A stretch of 64,000 nucleotides of DNA from Calliopum simillimum (taxonomy: Eukaryota > Arthropoda > Insecta > Diptera > Lauxaniidae): contig OX638368.1 in NCBI GenBank assembly GCA_951812925.1, positions 115,095,309 through 115,159,308 of the forward strand, in the 5' to 3' direction. The first letter of the stretch is position 1. Every line of letters begins with the position of its first letter. The notes below the pieces were generated by a model. That model searched no databases, was not told the origin of the DNA, and saw nothing but the letters and a program-made list of their open reading frames with translations. This document shows positions 47,105-59,320 of this stretch, in pieces. The position numbers were made by a program, and so were the translations under genes.

Positions 47105-47790
47105 ACAATCGCATGCAATGGGCTTGACGAACTATCGTGCAACCGCTTGATAAACAGTTGGACCAGAATTGCATGACTATCGCGCGCAGCAGCAACCCTG
47201 GTCCCGAAACAGTGAGTGCCAACTGTCAAATCTTATCAATAAAAGGAAACAGCTCATAGTGGATGAAAACAGAATGGTGGAATGTAAGTTCCGGAGATGG
47301 TATCGTTCTCTAGCAACCCAATGGGCAACGAGGTAAGACGTGTTCTTCAAATATTTCAACCATCCTTGGATAAAACTGAGACTTTCAAGTGAGATCCAAT
47401 ACACACGTATCAGTGGACAGTGACTATGGTTTTGTTTTCCGAAGTATTTCCTGACCTGGCGCGAGAGTGTAGCGGTGGCGCGGGCTCTCGTGAACGAACA
47501 AGACAACCAAGGACAGGTTAGCTGAAGACAACAGGGATGCAGCGGTGGCGTGACTCTCTTGAATCCTGAAGTCTGAATGGGAACACAGACCGGCGATGCG
47601 AACGCAACAAGCCCACAGGGAGGTAGTGGTGGCACGACTTCTGGTTCGGTTGACTCTGATATTCACGTTTTACCCATTTTGTCATCATCTGTACATAGCC
47701 CATTTGTCACTAAGCTTATTGTTTATTATATTCTAAGAGTGCTTTTCAGGAGAATTAACATCAGTGAAATAAAATTGTGAAACAAAACCA
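47105..47790. other. GC-richer island of unknown origin
   Basis: Composition differs clearly from the AT-rich surroundings (for example CCTGACCTGGCGCGAGAGTG and GACCGGCGATGCGAACGCAA). Two related GC-rich phrases repeat (GCAGCGGTGGCG / GTAGCGGTGGCG, about 75 bp apart). Open frames exist on both strands but none resembles a known protein to me. Could be an LTR or other transposon piece. Confidence 0.35.
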
Positions 47791-47945
47791 GTGAAAATTT
47801 TGAAAAGTGTATCCTTCCTAATATATAGATTTATTTATGATCACATTGGAAAAAAAAATTTGTGTAAACCAGATATGTGTTGTTAAATATCGAAACTGCC
47901 TATGTCCCTCTCTGATATATATAAATTTCATTAAATTGTTTTTAA

Positions 47946-48576
47946 CCCTTTGAGACCGAAGCCTAGACCATTGTAGATATCGAAAAATTAACTTCGGATT
48001 AAGTTATCTAGTGTTTAAATTAAGAAAAAAAAGTAGGTCCGGAAAAGCCCCTTATAGCCAGAAATGATGCAGTCATATAACACAGTGCAGCAAAAAAAAT
48101 TCGAAAATCTTTTTGAATAAAAGCACATGATGTTACTAGTAAAACCCTATCTGTGCTTCGCTTGTTTGGCTCCAGGTCAAATTTTATAGTACTATAAAAA
48201 TTGCTTCAAAACTGCTTTTTCAAAGTTACCACGGCTATAAGACGTAAAGCCGTTTGAGATTTTGTTTTTCTATCTTCAACGAAGTTATAGATATAGACTA
48301 AAGGAAAGAAATTGTTCAAAAAACTCACCCGAAAAAATCAGTTTTTTGCCTTAAAATCACAAAAATGTCGAAAAATTTTACCATTTTTCGTCATAGCTAC
48401 AAAACCGTTCCGTATTTTGCCAAACAATTAAAATAAAATTTTAGCCAAGGCTTAACTGAACAACTCTCTAGAGCATGTCAATAGCATTCAAGTACTCCTT
48501 GATACTAGTTTTAATTAAAACATTGATGTATCGAAAAATGCTTGGGGTCCTATGTGACCCCATCGGTCTCAAGGGA
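47946..48576. mobile_element. piggyBac-type MITE (0.63 kb), TTAA flanks
   Basis: Left end CCCTTTGAGACCGA preceded by TTAA (47942-47945); right end TCGGTCTCAAGGGA followed by TTAA (48577-48580). No transposase. A CACAGTGC phrase inside (48081) hints at a further nested fragment. Confidence 0.65.
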
Positions 48577-48689
48577 TTAATTTATTTTATTTTGAGAGGA
48601 CTTAGGAAGTTTTGATATTTAACGACACATACATATTTACGGTGATATTTAGTTATATTCCATTTCTTTTTTGTGAACTCTTCGTCTAA

Positions 48690-50460
48690 ACCAATTTATT
48701 CAAATTTACACAAATCGATAGTCAAAGGCCGAAAAAAAAATTTGCGGTATATCAGGCATGTGCCCGACCTCTCAAATGAGTTTTGATTTTCTCTTTTAAA
48801 AATTTTTATTGCTCCAATCGATAAAGTAAGGCTAGGGTGAGGTTGAAGGGAATTTTTTGAAACTGTCGGAGGTGTCCGCAACTACTCTAAGGAGTTTTGG
48901 TCATTTTTAAAAATAAATTTTCTACAATCTCTCTTTATCAAATGGTGCAATAAAATTTTTTTAAAAATTGGACCAATACCTTTTCCCTACAGAATGACAA
49001 TAACATTTTTTTGGAAAAATGGGACCAAAACTCGCAGCGTCAACATATTGCTAATAATTTTTGAACCAATATCGATTACCCTAATTTTTTTTCTGGCGGA
49101 AAAGTTGCTGAAACTTGTATTTATTTATTTGAGAAAGGGATTTAATAACTAAAATATTTTGGTTCCAAAAAAATATCATTCTATTCCCTGGTCTTTGCTA
49201 AACACTAAAGAAAAAAAATTTTAAATTTCGTAAATCTTTTGAAGCAGATGCTTAGGTGGCTCAGTTGAGAAGTTTTTAGCCAATACCTAAAATATTACAA
49301 TTGAATGTCGTATTAAGCAATTAAAACCTTTTCATTTTTTAATTTTCTAAAACTAAATAGACTCATTACCCAGGAATGTCAATTGCTACCACTAATTGGT
49401 CACTTGGCTTGATATGCATGATCATAACTCATTAACCTATCATGGCATTCTCTGCAAATGAGAAACAAATTCTTATTCCCACAATTTTCCACTAACTGGG
49501 TGTAAAGGTGCTTGCACCCGAAATTGTTACAAACACAACCACATCATTAGCGACTGAGGCAGCAAAAATGACAGCTACAACATGTAATTTTCATTAACAC
49601 CGCTGGAAGAATAATGAAAGAAAAAAGTCGTGGTGTCTTGGTAACTTCTTACGATGGATACTGCAGCAAAAATAACAATTATTCCATCTAAATATTTGCG
49701 CTTTTGGAATAGATGAATATCATAAAAACTTTACATCAGTAATAACAAAAGCAACAACGAATTACACTACAACTCCACAAATAAACCGCAAAAATCAAAA
49801 CAAAGTCACAATGTACCTATGTCTCAGATATCATTATGTATTTCAGAGATACTCGCACTCATATAACCAAAATTTTAAGAATGAAAGAAAGAGGCAAAAC
49901 ATAAGAATCATGTTTGTTTATTGCGTTACATTGTTTGTCTTGTTTATTTTGTGGTAACAACATTAATGACAACAACAACTACAAAAATAAAAAGGTTCAT
50001 TAAACCATCAACGGAGCTTTTCCATTAACGCGTCATATTCTGTAGATATGTTCTTTGATGTACAGAATATCTTCTTTTATCTGTGAAATTTTAAGTCTCA
50101 TTGTTGTCACCAACTCTGCACAGTGGGCTACCATACACACAAGCCAAATATTTCTTTGGGAAAAAATCAATATGGAAGCATTCAAATCGTCATATTACTA
50201 GTTTTTATGTGGTAATTAAGTCACAAAGCTGATCGAATATATTGTTTCAAAAATAATTACCTATCTATGTTTTCTAATTTTAGATGGATTTTGAAATAAA
50301 GCTTATGGTTTTTTATGAACCTATAATACTGATATACTTTTAAATTAAAAAGCATTTGATGAATCAAAGTAACTAGTTTTCACATTTTCATTGTCTTGCC
50401 AAGTACTCGATCAGACCTATGAGTCACTGTATGAAACACAAACTGCATCTATCAATAAGC
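48690..50460. other. Decayed repeat, then unique AT-rich DNA
   Basis: 48690-49090 resembles the array at 43370-44340 (AAATGGGACCAAAACTCG). From about 49360 the sequence is unique-looking with CAACAACAA tracts. No gene supported. Confidence 0.35.
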
Positions 50461-50589
50461 TTAACACACCTGTCCCCTATCGTGTTTTAATTAAAAAGTG
50501 CTTGCCCCCAAAATGTTTTCTTCGGAAAATTGTTAAGAAAGACTCTAGGATAAAACATATATAGCCCTTTTTTAAAAGTGAATAGAACT

Positions 50590-51395
50590 TTTTCAGTCCA
50601 GGGCCAAAAAACCCATTTTTTAGCACTTTTAGCACATACCAAAACCAAAAAAAAATTGACTAAAACGGACACGAAAAATTAGTACGCAGAAGTATTTTTA
50701 ATCTACAGACTGGCAGAAAACTTCCTGCGTACTAATTTTTCGTATCCGTTTTAGTCAAACTTTCAGCACCGTGTTTTTCACGTAGATGAGTTCTGATAAC
50801 ATTTTTGAGCTCACAAGAAAGAGTTCTGGAGTACTTTATATTTTTGTTTTTGGTAAAAAAAACTTCAGAAAAAAATTATTATAAAAAAGGTTCTAACAAA
50901 AAAAAAGTTCTGATCAGATAGTTCAGATCTGGATAGTGCTCGAAGAGTTCTAAAGAAAATCATCCTAACATTTTTCCGAAATATTCGTACGTATTAGAAA
51001 AAATTTAACTTAATGTTTTCTTTAAAACTCTTCGAGCGCAACCTAGAACTCCGATCAGAACTACTCTACGTCAAAATTTTTATTTTCGGATATTTAAAAA
51101 AAAAAACCGAAATTAAAAAAAAAGTATAAAGAACTCCAGAACTTTATCTTGTGAGCTCAAAAATGTTATCAGAACTCCTCTACGTGAAAAACACGGCGCT
51201 GAGCCAAAAACGGTACCCTCCAATTTTTAGTCCTATTTCGCAGAACTATTTCGAATTTTGAGAAAGAACTCCAAAACTATTCCCAACGGACCCAGAACTC
51301 TGAAAAAATGTTCGGTTTTCGAAAATTATGGAATCAACTTCACATGAGTCAGAGCCCAGGGCTAAAAAATGGGTTTTTCTTTTTTGAGACTTTTC
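50590..51395. mobile_element. 0.8 kb foldback with a nested hairpin
   Basis: Outer arms: AACCCATTTTTTAGC (near 50610) with GCTAAAAAATGGGTT (near 51365). Middle arms: GAGTTCTGATAACATTTTTG with CAAAAATGTTATCAGAACTC. A separate tight hairpin at 50659-50757 (ACGAAAAATTAGTACGCAG and complement) lies in the left arm only, so it probably inserted later. Confidence 0.65.
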
Positions 51396-52940
51396 GCTGA
51401 GTTCTGATCCACCGTTTGGATGCAATAATTACAATCTCTGTTCTTTGTCTAATCTCTTTTGTTTATAGTTTTCTCAGATACTTGTGCCCAGATAAAAATT
51501 TTTATGTAATTTAATTTGTATGAGTATTTTTTTTTCGTATTTTCTTTTACTTTCATTGCATCTTGTAATTTTATCACTAACGTTTTGTTAACAAGAAATT
51601 GTGTTAAATAATCTTATTTGCTTTGTTGTTATTGTTGTTGCCAGATTGTTCCATTGTTTGTGTGCTTAACTACATTTTTTTCTTGCAACAAGTTGTAAGT
51701 TGCTATGGCTAGAATAATAATAGAAATAACAAAACCGATAAAAATTTGCTGCGGATGTTTGTCCACTTAATTGCTTACATCACCTGTTGACACAACGCTC
51801 TGATGCAGCATTTTTGTTTGTTTGTTGTAAATAGTGCATTTTCACTGAGGTAGATATTAATTAAGTTGTGATTTGTTACTTATTCCCTGTGGGAATTAGA
51901 AAATGTCAGATTTTCTCACATTTTATAAGTTAAGATTACAAAAATAAAAAAATAAAAATATATTTACTTAAAATTACGTAATTGCATCTATATATTAAAT
52001 TACATAGTCTTAAAGCATATTAAATTTGATTGTTTACATATATCATATATAACTATCATATCACTTGTGTAACAACATGAATCAGGCGACACTCATCAAA
52101 TGAAGTACACAGCGAACTATAAATTGTAGAGGATTTTTATAAAAGGTCATATCTACAAAAATATAATATAAACTTAAATAAAAGTTTGGTGAATTCCGGT
52201 CTATCTCAGTTAGTCGATGCAGACTTAAGGCAGTTTTATTTTATAATGCTAAGCTTAAGCTTCATAATCTGTATGGACATAAGATTAAGAATGTACAAAA
52301 ATAAAAGGCTTCATAATTTTAATTGTTTTTTGGAATATGACCCATTTCACAGATGATTCTATGTATATTTGTGTAATTATATACGTAGCTACAATAATAA
52401 TGTATTAATGAATTTTTCGATAATATCAGCAATTAAGTCGGCATGTAACAAAAACATAATTAGATGAAGAAAAATTCTTTCATCTCATACATCGATAAAT
52501 GCCTTTTACAAAAAAAAATCAATTTACCATTAATAATTTTAATAAGCTCATTTTTGTTTAATTTTACAAAGCACGTGCATAGGTAAAAATTATTCCTGTC
52601 TAATATACAATATGAATGCTTAGAGCGTTAATTTCATAGTTAAGAATTTTATAGAAAATCAATTAAATATTTTTTTTTAAGAAATTTTTGTGTGGTCCTC
52701 ACTTCTCTCGTAATAACCCTAAAAGTCATTTCAACTTTTGTGATAGATTTTATAATTTATGGGATTTAAAATAGATTGAAATTGGATTGAAAATTTTAAA
52801 CAAAAAGACTCAAAAAACTTGTAGTTTTGGTTTATTTGAAACATTTATACAACAGATACCTTTTCAATTCGGTAAAATTTCTTAATTCCGTTGTTTATTA
52901 TTTAAAAAGATATGAATTGTACCACGACCTAAAAAATCTT
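51396..52940. other. AT-rich region, no gene seen
   Basis: Unique-looking AT-rich sequence without an ORF or splice pattern that I can support. Confidence 0.35.
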
Positions 52941-52954
52941 TTGTAAGTAAACTT

Positions 52955-54620
52955 CGGTGCTATGCGAAAACTAATTGAAGTAGATCATCATTTGACTTAT
53001 CGAGAAATCGAGGAAAGTCTTGGTATTAGTATGTGACTAGCAACCAAACAACCCTGTATGACCGGCGGAGATAATTATCTCAGTAGTCCCATCTTTGATC
53101 TAGTTATTTTGTAAGTAGACCAAAACGGGCAACACCTGAAACTACTTTTAATAAATTCACTTAAATTATCAATTGTTCCAAAAATGGTCCAAATGTAAGG
53201 CAAAGTCGGTCAATCGTATCAAAAATGGTCCGAATGTAATATCTGTCATTAGTACCAAAACTGGTCGATTGTGTCAGTGAAACTATAACGTTACTGACTA
53301 CGTATTTACTGTTTGGAAGTTCTTCGACTGTGAAGAAGAGCAAACGATAGTATATCGGTCTCATGACTTGCGCTGCGTGGAGAGACCCAGGTTCAAATCC
53401 TCCACTCGGTGATTTTCAATTCCAATTTTGAAATTTCCATTAATTTGTACACAATTTATCAGAAGAGTCTTCGCAGCGGAAAATGAAACATATGTCCAAT
53501 ATAGACGACGTATAAAATAATTTAAAAAAAAATTCATCCGCACTGAGATTTGAACCCGGAACACAATGCTCAGAAGTATATAACAAAGTCCTTAGCACAT
53601 TTGTTTATGAAACCTTTTGAAGATTTTGTATAAGCTTTGTATATTAAATTAAATTCTTTGAAATTAAAAAAAAATAAAAAAATTGGCCTTATTCTGGTCC
53701 AAATGTAATGCATAAAGAGACAATTGACCTTTTTCTGATCCGAATGTAATACATAAGGAGACAAATGGTTACGCCCAATTACAAACAATGTAAAACGTAA
53801 ATAGATCTTTAAATGTGATGGGACTAGAATTTGGACTAGTCGGTTTCTCCCATGAAGTAGTTACCAAATTAGTTTTGGAATAGTCCGTGGTGCTGCAGGG
53901 AATCTTGCATGAACAGTTAGTTGTGTGGAAGCTATGTGCGCGGTGCACTCCACATAAATTGTCAGATGCTCAAAAAAGAATCGTGTCGAAAGGTAGCGTC
54001 ACACGCTTAAAAAAAGTGCTTCCAAAAACGTCATAGCTGACCAATCGACTGTTTGGGTCTTTCCATTCATAGGAAATAAAACAAAAGTTGTCCGACGTTG
54101 GAGCGTTGTGAAGCAAATAGTGGCTTGGTTTTTCACGAAAACCGGTCATGTGGCTACTGTCGCTCTTGAAAATCAAAGATTGTTAATTTAGCTTGATACA
54201 CGACCATTTGTTTTTCAGAAGTTTTCGATTAATTGAGAGAAACCAACAAAAAACTACAAATCATTTTACACCACGACGATGCAAGCTCTCACACATCGGT
54301 TAAAACAAGCTAGTATAGTATTTGAGCTCTCAAGTGATCGAAATGATGGATCATCCACCTTACAGTCCTGACTTTGTACTCAATGACTTATTTTTGTTTC
54401 CAAGAATCAAAGATCAGATGCGCGGACAACGATTTGCATCAGCTGAAAGAGCGGTTAAGGCCGTTTCAAACTCATGTTTTTGTTCTTCGGACTGGTTAAA
54501 GTGCCTCGATAAATGGTTTGAGCGCATGACATCTAAAGAAACATATCCCAAAAAATGTAAAACTTTTCTACTGTTATTATCGAAAAATACTAGGGGTAGT
54601 ACATTCCAGTAACTCATAGG
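52955..54620 (+). pseudogene. Decayed mariner transposase, split by an insertion
   Basis: The N-terminal piece at 52962-53033 reads MRKLIEVDHHLTYREIEESL, the helix-turn-helix region. The middle piece from about 53890 contains LHEQLVVWKLCARC. The C-terminal piece at 54240-54620 has HHDDASSHTSVKT and YSPDFVLNDLFLFP with a FERM.S end. Stops and frameshifts are numerous. About 0.8 kb of unrelated repeat DNA (53040-53850) separates the first two pieces. Confidence 0.75.
53160..53800. repeat. Repeat with GGTCC(A/G)AATGTAAT units and tRNA-like boxes
   Basis: Direct repeats of TGGTCCAAATGTAA-type phrases occur at both ends. Inside are a plus-strand B box GGTTCAAATCC (53390-53400) and a minus-strand GGTTCAAATCTC (near 53556-53545). 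The plus-strand part is homologous to 10550-10700. Probably inserted in the mariner remnant. Confidence 0.5.
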
Positions 54621-56490
54621 CCAACTCTAGTACAGCTTCTTTACTTACTATTTGGTTTCACTAACTATGCCTCAAATTTTTTAAAACTACAAAGTGTTTA
54701 AATCCGCAGAAATGTGTTTAAGAAAATTAATTTTTTTATTTTAATTAAATGTTACGCATACGACATGTTGTTCTAGTGATATGGAAAATAATTTTGAAAT
54801 GGCTATAACTTTCGCAAATAATATGATAAATTGTAAATTTTTTCACCACTGATGACTTCCAGAGGAAGTCAAAATATCGATATTGATTGAATAATTTAAA
54901 ATTTAAGATTTCATTCACATCGACCTGCCGCTCAATTTATTTACAATTATTTCACCACTTTAATGACAAAGCCTTATAATTTTAGACATATTTTACATAT
55001 TAGGCGAATTTCTTAAAGAAACGCTTTTATTACTTATATTTATTTATTGGTTTGGCTAGCTGCTAGATACTGAACTTTTCCTAATTTTGAGAAATTCTGC
55101 TATTAATTTTGTTGACATTTTAATTCATGAAATCTTTTTTTAGTTAAGATGTCCAAAATTTTATTTCCAAACTATCTATTAGCATAACCAATTCTGGTTT
55201 CATTAGACAGTGTGTAACAGTTTTTTATGAATAATACGCTAGAATTAAGAATATAATCTTTAACATATAAAGCCTAACAATAGCGTTGAGCTGATAATCA
55301 ATTGTTACAAATTTGGCACAAATCTTTCGATTTGTAACATAAAAACAAAATAGGCATTATTGTGATTCAATTCTAATAAAGAATACTACGCTGAATAACA
55401 ATTTATGAGTTGTGTCTTAGCGACGCCAAATTTGATTTAAAATTTAAATATAAAAAACTACAGCAGCTGTGTATTGACCTGATTCGTTATTTTAATTCGA
55501 TTTTGGGCTGGTAAGCCCCTTTAACAAAGTTTCAGCAGTTTTTATGGATACAAATTAATAAACTTCAGAGCTCACCAAAGTTGTCTTAGTAATTTTATGT
55601 ATTTTTTGTTTAACATCATTTTAATGATGGGAATCTAAATAAGGTAGAGCATTTAAGTTTTGTTGTTTTACTTTTTGTTGAGTATAATTTGAGAGAAATG
55701 CTTTTTTCACATTGTTTTTGCTGAAGTTATTATTCTTGAGCTAGTTTGACCGGAAGACGAGATTCAAACAAAACATAAAAATATTTTGTTATTTGTTTAG
55801 CTACTAAAAACTTCTTAGCGTAAGTTTCTGTTTAAACTTTTTTTTGTATTTTTTACTATAAACTGCATTTGGCTTGTATTTCACTAACAAGCAATTGCCA
55901 AGAGCTAGCTAAGGTCTGCCATTATGAATTCTAGATCTAAATAATTCAAGTATTAATAGTAAAAGAATTTTTTTACAGATTTTTAGCGCCTTTCTCAGTT
56001 AGAATTCAGAATAATACATGAAAATGCCATATTTTTTAGTATCAATTTCACCAATAATAGGTATTATTAATTTTTTCTTGGCATTAGAAATCACTAATAG
56101 CGTTTTCTTTTCTCAAAAAAATGTTACACTTTTCCTGCCCCATGCAAAGGCTGTCAAAATTTTATGTTCTTTTCTAAGAATTGTTGCCCTCTGAGCAGGC
56201 AAAAGTGTAAGATTTTTACCATTTTTTCAATCGACGGGGTGAGAATTTTGAATGTTGTTTTTTCACAAACAGATGATATTGAAAGTTCTTATTTGGTTTT
56301 TTAATTTACAAACATTTGATTGAATTCAAATTTCTTTATATAGAAAACAACGTTTTCGAGATTTTCATTATATTCAAACAAAAACTGTATAAAAATGATT
56401 CAAAATGAGTGACAGTCAGTTTGTCATGAGTGTCACAGTCCCCAGGGATAATTATTAGCTAAAGAATGAGTTGAACTTGTGTTATATGAT
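54621..56490. other. AT-rich region; MITE terminus at 56096
   Basis: Mostly unique-looking. From 56094 CACTAATAGCGTTTTCTTTT matches the left end of the element at 16487. Its other end was not located. No gene supported. Confidence 0.35.
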
Positions 56491-56497
56491 TGATGTA

Positions 56498-58034
56498 GGG
56501 TAAGCTGGGGTACATTTGACACCGGGGCACATTTGACTTCGCCATTTTCGGTGTGAACACGCCTATCGAACCAAAAACCTGAAATGCAGAAACATAACTA
56601 ATTAGAGTGGAAGCAACGTAATGAACTTTGGCAGTTCTCTTGCGACTCCTCCCATGCCAATACGCTTTTTTAACTTTTTGTGTATTTTTTTGTAATTTTC
56701 GGCATCTTGTTCGTAAGGGTTTTGCAAATAAATTTGTATTGTTTTTTGAAAGTAAGTATGACAATTTGGCAGCACTAACCTTTATAATTAATAGAATAAA
56801 AGTGTTTTTTGTCAAGGTCAAATAGTTTAAATTATAAAATATTTTTAATTCTTCAAGAGATTTTGGGGCACATTTGACTTTTGCCGAAGGGGCACATTTG
56901 ACGTTCGTGTTTGTGTATTTTAAAAGATTTTCTAGTTTTATCTTTTAAATATATGGTATGTCACTATAAAATGAAAACGAACAGACACGATGGCGATGAA
57001 AAAAGTTAAATACGCTATTTCTATTGTAATATCGGAAACCAAAGAGAAACCCCGACTTCCGAACAGAATCTATTTCATTTGATTTAATATAATTTGTTAC
57101 CTTTGTTTTATCTACAACACAAGATTTTTGAATAGATGCTTTCCAGGATCTCTACCACTTATTTTAATTTGAAAATCTGGATGGATGAATTCCCGAAGTA
57201 AACATATTGCCATCAAAGTTCATCATGTATGCGAAGTTTTTAATAATAATCAAATTGATTTGAAATACGCCCCATCATGTGAAAGTGCTGCAGATATTTT
57301 GACGATGGTGTTACCCAAAATCCAGACCAAAGAAATTTCCACCAAACTGGGTCTTATCATACATTTTATGTTGATGTTTTCATTAAGGGTATTGTTGGAA
57401 ATTGCACTTTATGCTTATATATTGTCCTTGGGAAATTTGGCGAAAAATCCAAAAACCCATTTTTTTATGTGGGAGAAATTGTAGAAGTATGTAAGTACTT
57501 AATTGGCTATACCTCATACAAGATCAGTTATTTGAGAAGAGTTTCACCATTAAGTTGGGTTTTTATAAAACCGGAAGTGGAAGATTTTTGCCTGACTTTG
57601 AGGAGTGCAATTGAGTATACACTACCAACTCCGACAAATACATCCTCAACTTCACGTTCACGCACTAAATACGTATTTGATATCGACTTCTCACACTTAT
57701 ATATAAAATAAGTCTCCGTTAATTTGTATTTATATGAAAAAAAATATATGTATTAATGTTTTGTTTAATGTTTCTGTGTTATTTTTGTGAGTGTCAAATG
57801 TGCCCCTTGCAATGTCAAATGTGCCCCGTACCTGGGGCACATTTGACAAAATGACTTTTTTTGAAAAAATTTGAAAAAGTTCTCTTAATGCAGTCTTTTT
57901 AAAATTTTTTTTTTCTTGGCCTTAATCTTAAATAATCAATGTTTCAGAAACAGTATAGAGTATTAAGATCGTGCAATAATTTTCAAAGATACAGGCCTTT
58001 GAAAATTTTATGTCAAATGTGCCCCAGTCTCCCC
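56498..58034 (+). mobile_element. pogo-like (DDE_1) transposon remnant, 1.5 kb
   Basis: Ends GGGTAAGCTGGGGTACATTT and (complement of right) GGGGAGACTGGGGCACATTT, each flanked by TA. GGGGCACATTTGAC repeats recur subterminally at 56524, 56872, 57795 and 57833. The plus-strand frame at 57460-57711 (YVGEIVEVCKYLIGY ... YLRRVSP..WVFIKPEVEDF) resembles the C-terminal tail of insect pogo/jerky-type DDE transposases. The catalytic domain is missing. Confidence 0.6.
57180..57350 (+). pseudogene. Copia-type RNase H fragment
   Basis: SKHIAIKVHHVCEVFNNNQI then DLKYAPSCESAADILTMVLP matches the end of Ty1/copia polyproteins (SKHI.I..HH.RE....I.L.Y.P...N.ADI.TK.L). Only about 57 residues remain. It sits inside the pogo-like element just before its transposase tail. 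Confidence 0.7.
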
Positions 58035-58111
58035 TACATACACTCAGGAAAAAAAATTTATTAAAATGACGGTTTTTGTATAAAATCAATTAGTTTATTC
58101 CATTTAAATAA

Positions 58112-58763
58112 CACAGTGCAACATTTTTCAAGTCATTGTCGGTGAACTAAAATCCGTTATAAGGCGTCCAAAGTACTCGCCGAAACAAGTAATTCTGCGA
58201 GAGCGTTTTGCAAAGTTGACTCATATAAGGATTTTATGGTCATTTTTGCGATTTTAAGGCACTAGATGAATTTTTTTCGGTTAAGTTTGTTCAGCATTTT
58301 TTTTCTTCTATACAATAGCTACAACATTGCTGAAAACAATATCTCGGCTCGTTACCGAGATATCTCCATACGAAAAAATCGAAAAATCGCTCAAAATCAC
58401 ATTTGAGACAAAAGTTGCAATTTTCAGCATTATAATTATAATTATCCAGCTGAAAATTGCAACTTTGAGCGATTTTGAGGATTTTGAGCAATTTTTCGAT
58501 TTTTTCATATGGCGATATCTCGGTAACGAGCCGAGATATTGTTTTGATGACTTTAGCAATGTTGTAGCTATTATATAGAAGAAGAAAAATGCCGAACAAA
58601 CTTAACCGAAAAAAATTCACCTAGTACCTTAAAATCGCAAAAATGACCATTAAATCCTTATATGAGTCAACTTTGCAAAACGCTCTGGCAGAATTACTTG
58701 TTTCGCCGAGTACTTCGACGCCTTATAACGGATTTTAGTTTACTTTTCAAGTGTCGCACTGTG
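58112..58763. mobile_element. CACAGTG foldback element, copy B (652 bp)
   Basis: Same family as 19573-20151: ends CACAGTGCAACA and TGTCGCACTGTG, flanked by TAA on both sides (58109-58111, 58764-58766), a clean 3 bp target duplication. Arms carry CGGCTCGTTACCGAGATAT and AATTCTGCGAGAGCGTTTTG with complements. ORFs in it are shadows of the palindrome. Confidence 0.85.
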
Positions 58764-58766
58764 TAA

Positions 58767-59320
58767 GTCAATGGGTCCCGTACTATTCAAACAAAAACTT
58801 CGAAGCTATTGTATCAATAACAAAACCTACGATCGATTCAATGGTATGAGAGCATTGATCAAGTAGCTCCGTACTATTTAAACAAAAATTTCGAAATTAT
58901 TATATTAATAGCAAAACATTCCATAGATTCAATGGTATGAAAGCATTGATCCAGGTGCCCCGTACTACTCAAACAAAAACTTCGAAACTATTCTATTAAT
59001 AGCAAAACACACTATCGATTCAATGGTATGAGAGCATTGATCCAGTAGCTCCGTACTATTTAAACAAAAATTTCGAAACTATTATATTAATAGCAAAACA
59101 TACTATTGATTCAATGGTATGAGAGCATTGATCTAGTAGCCTCTTACTATTAAAATAAAAATTTCGAAATTATTATATTAATAGCAAAACATTCCATAGA
59201 TTCAATGGTATGAAAGCATTGATCCAGGTGCCCCGTACTACTCAAACAAAAACTTCGAAACTATTATATTAATAGCAAAACATACTATCGATTCAATGGT
59301 ATGAGAGCATTGATCCAAAA
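58767..59320 (+). repeat. Six-copy tandem array, unit about 91 bp
   Basis: Each unit has CCGTACTATTTAAACAAAAA and TTCAATGGTATGAGAGCATT. TTCAATGGTATGA occurs six times at about 91 bp spacing (58839 to 59292). Starts immediately after the CACAGTG copy B. Confidence 0.85.
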
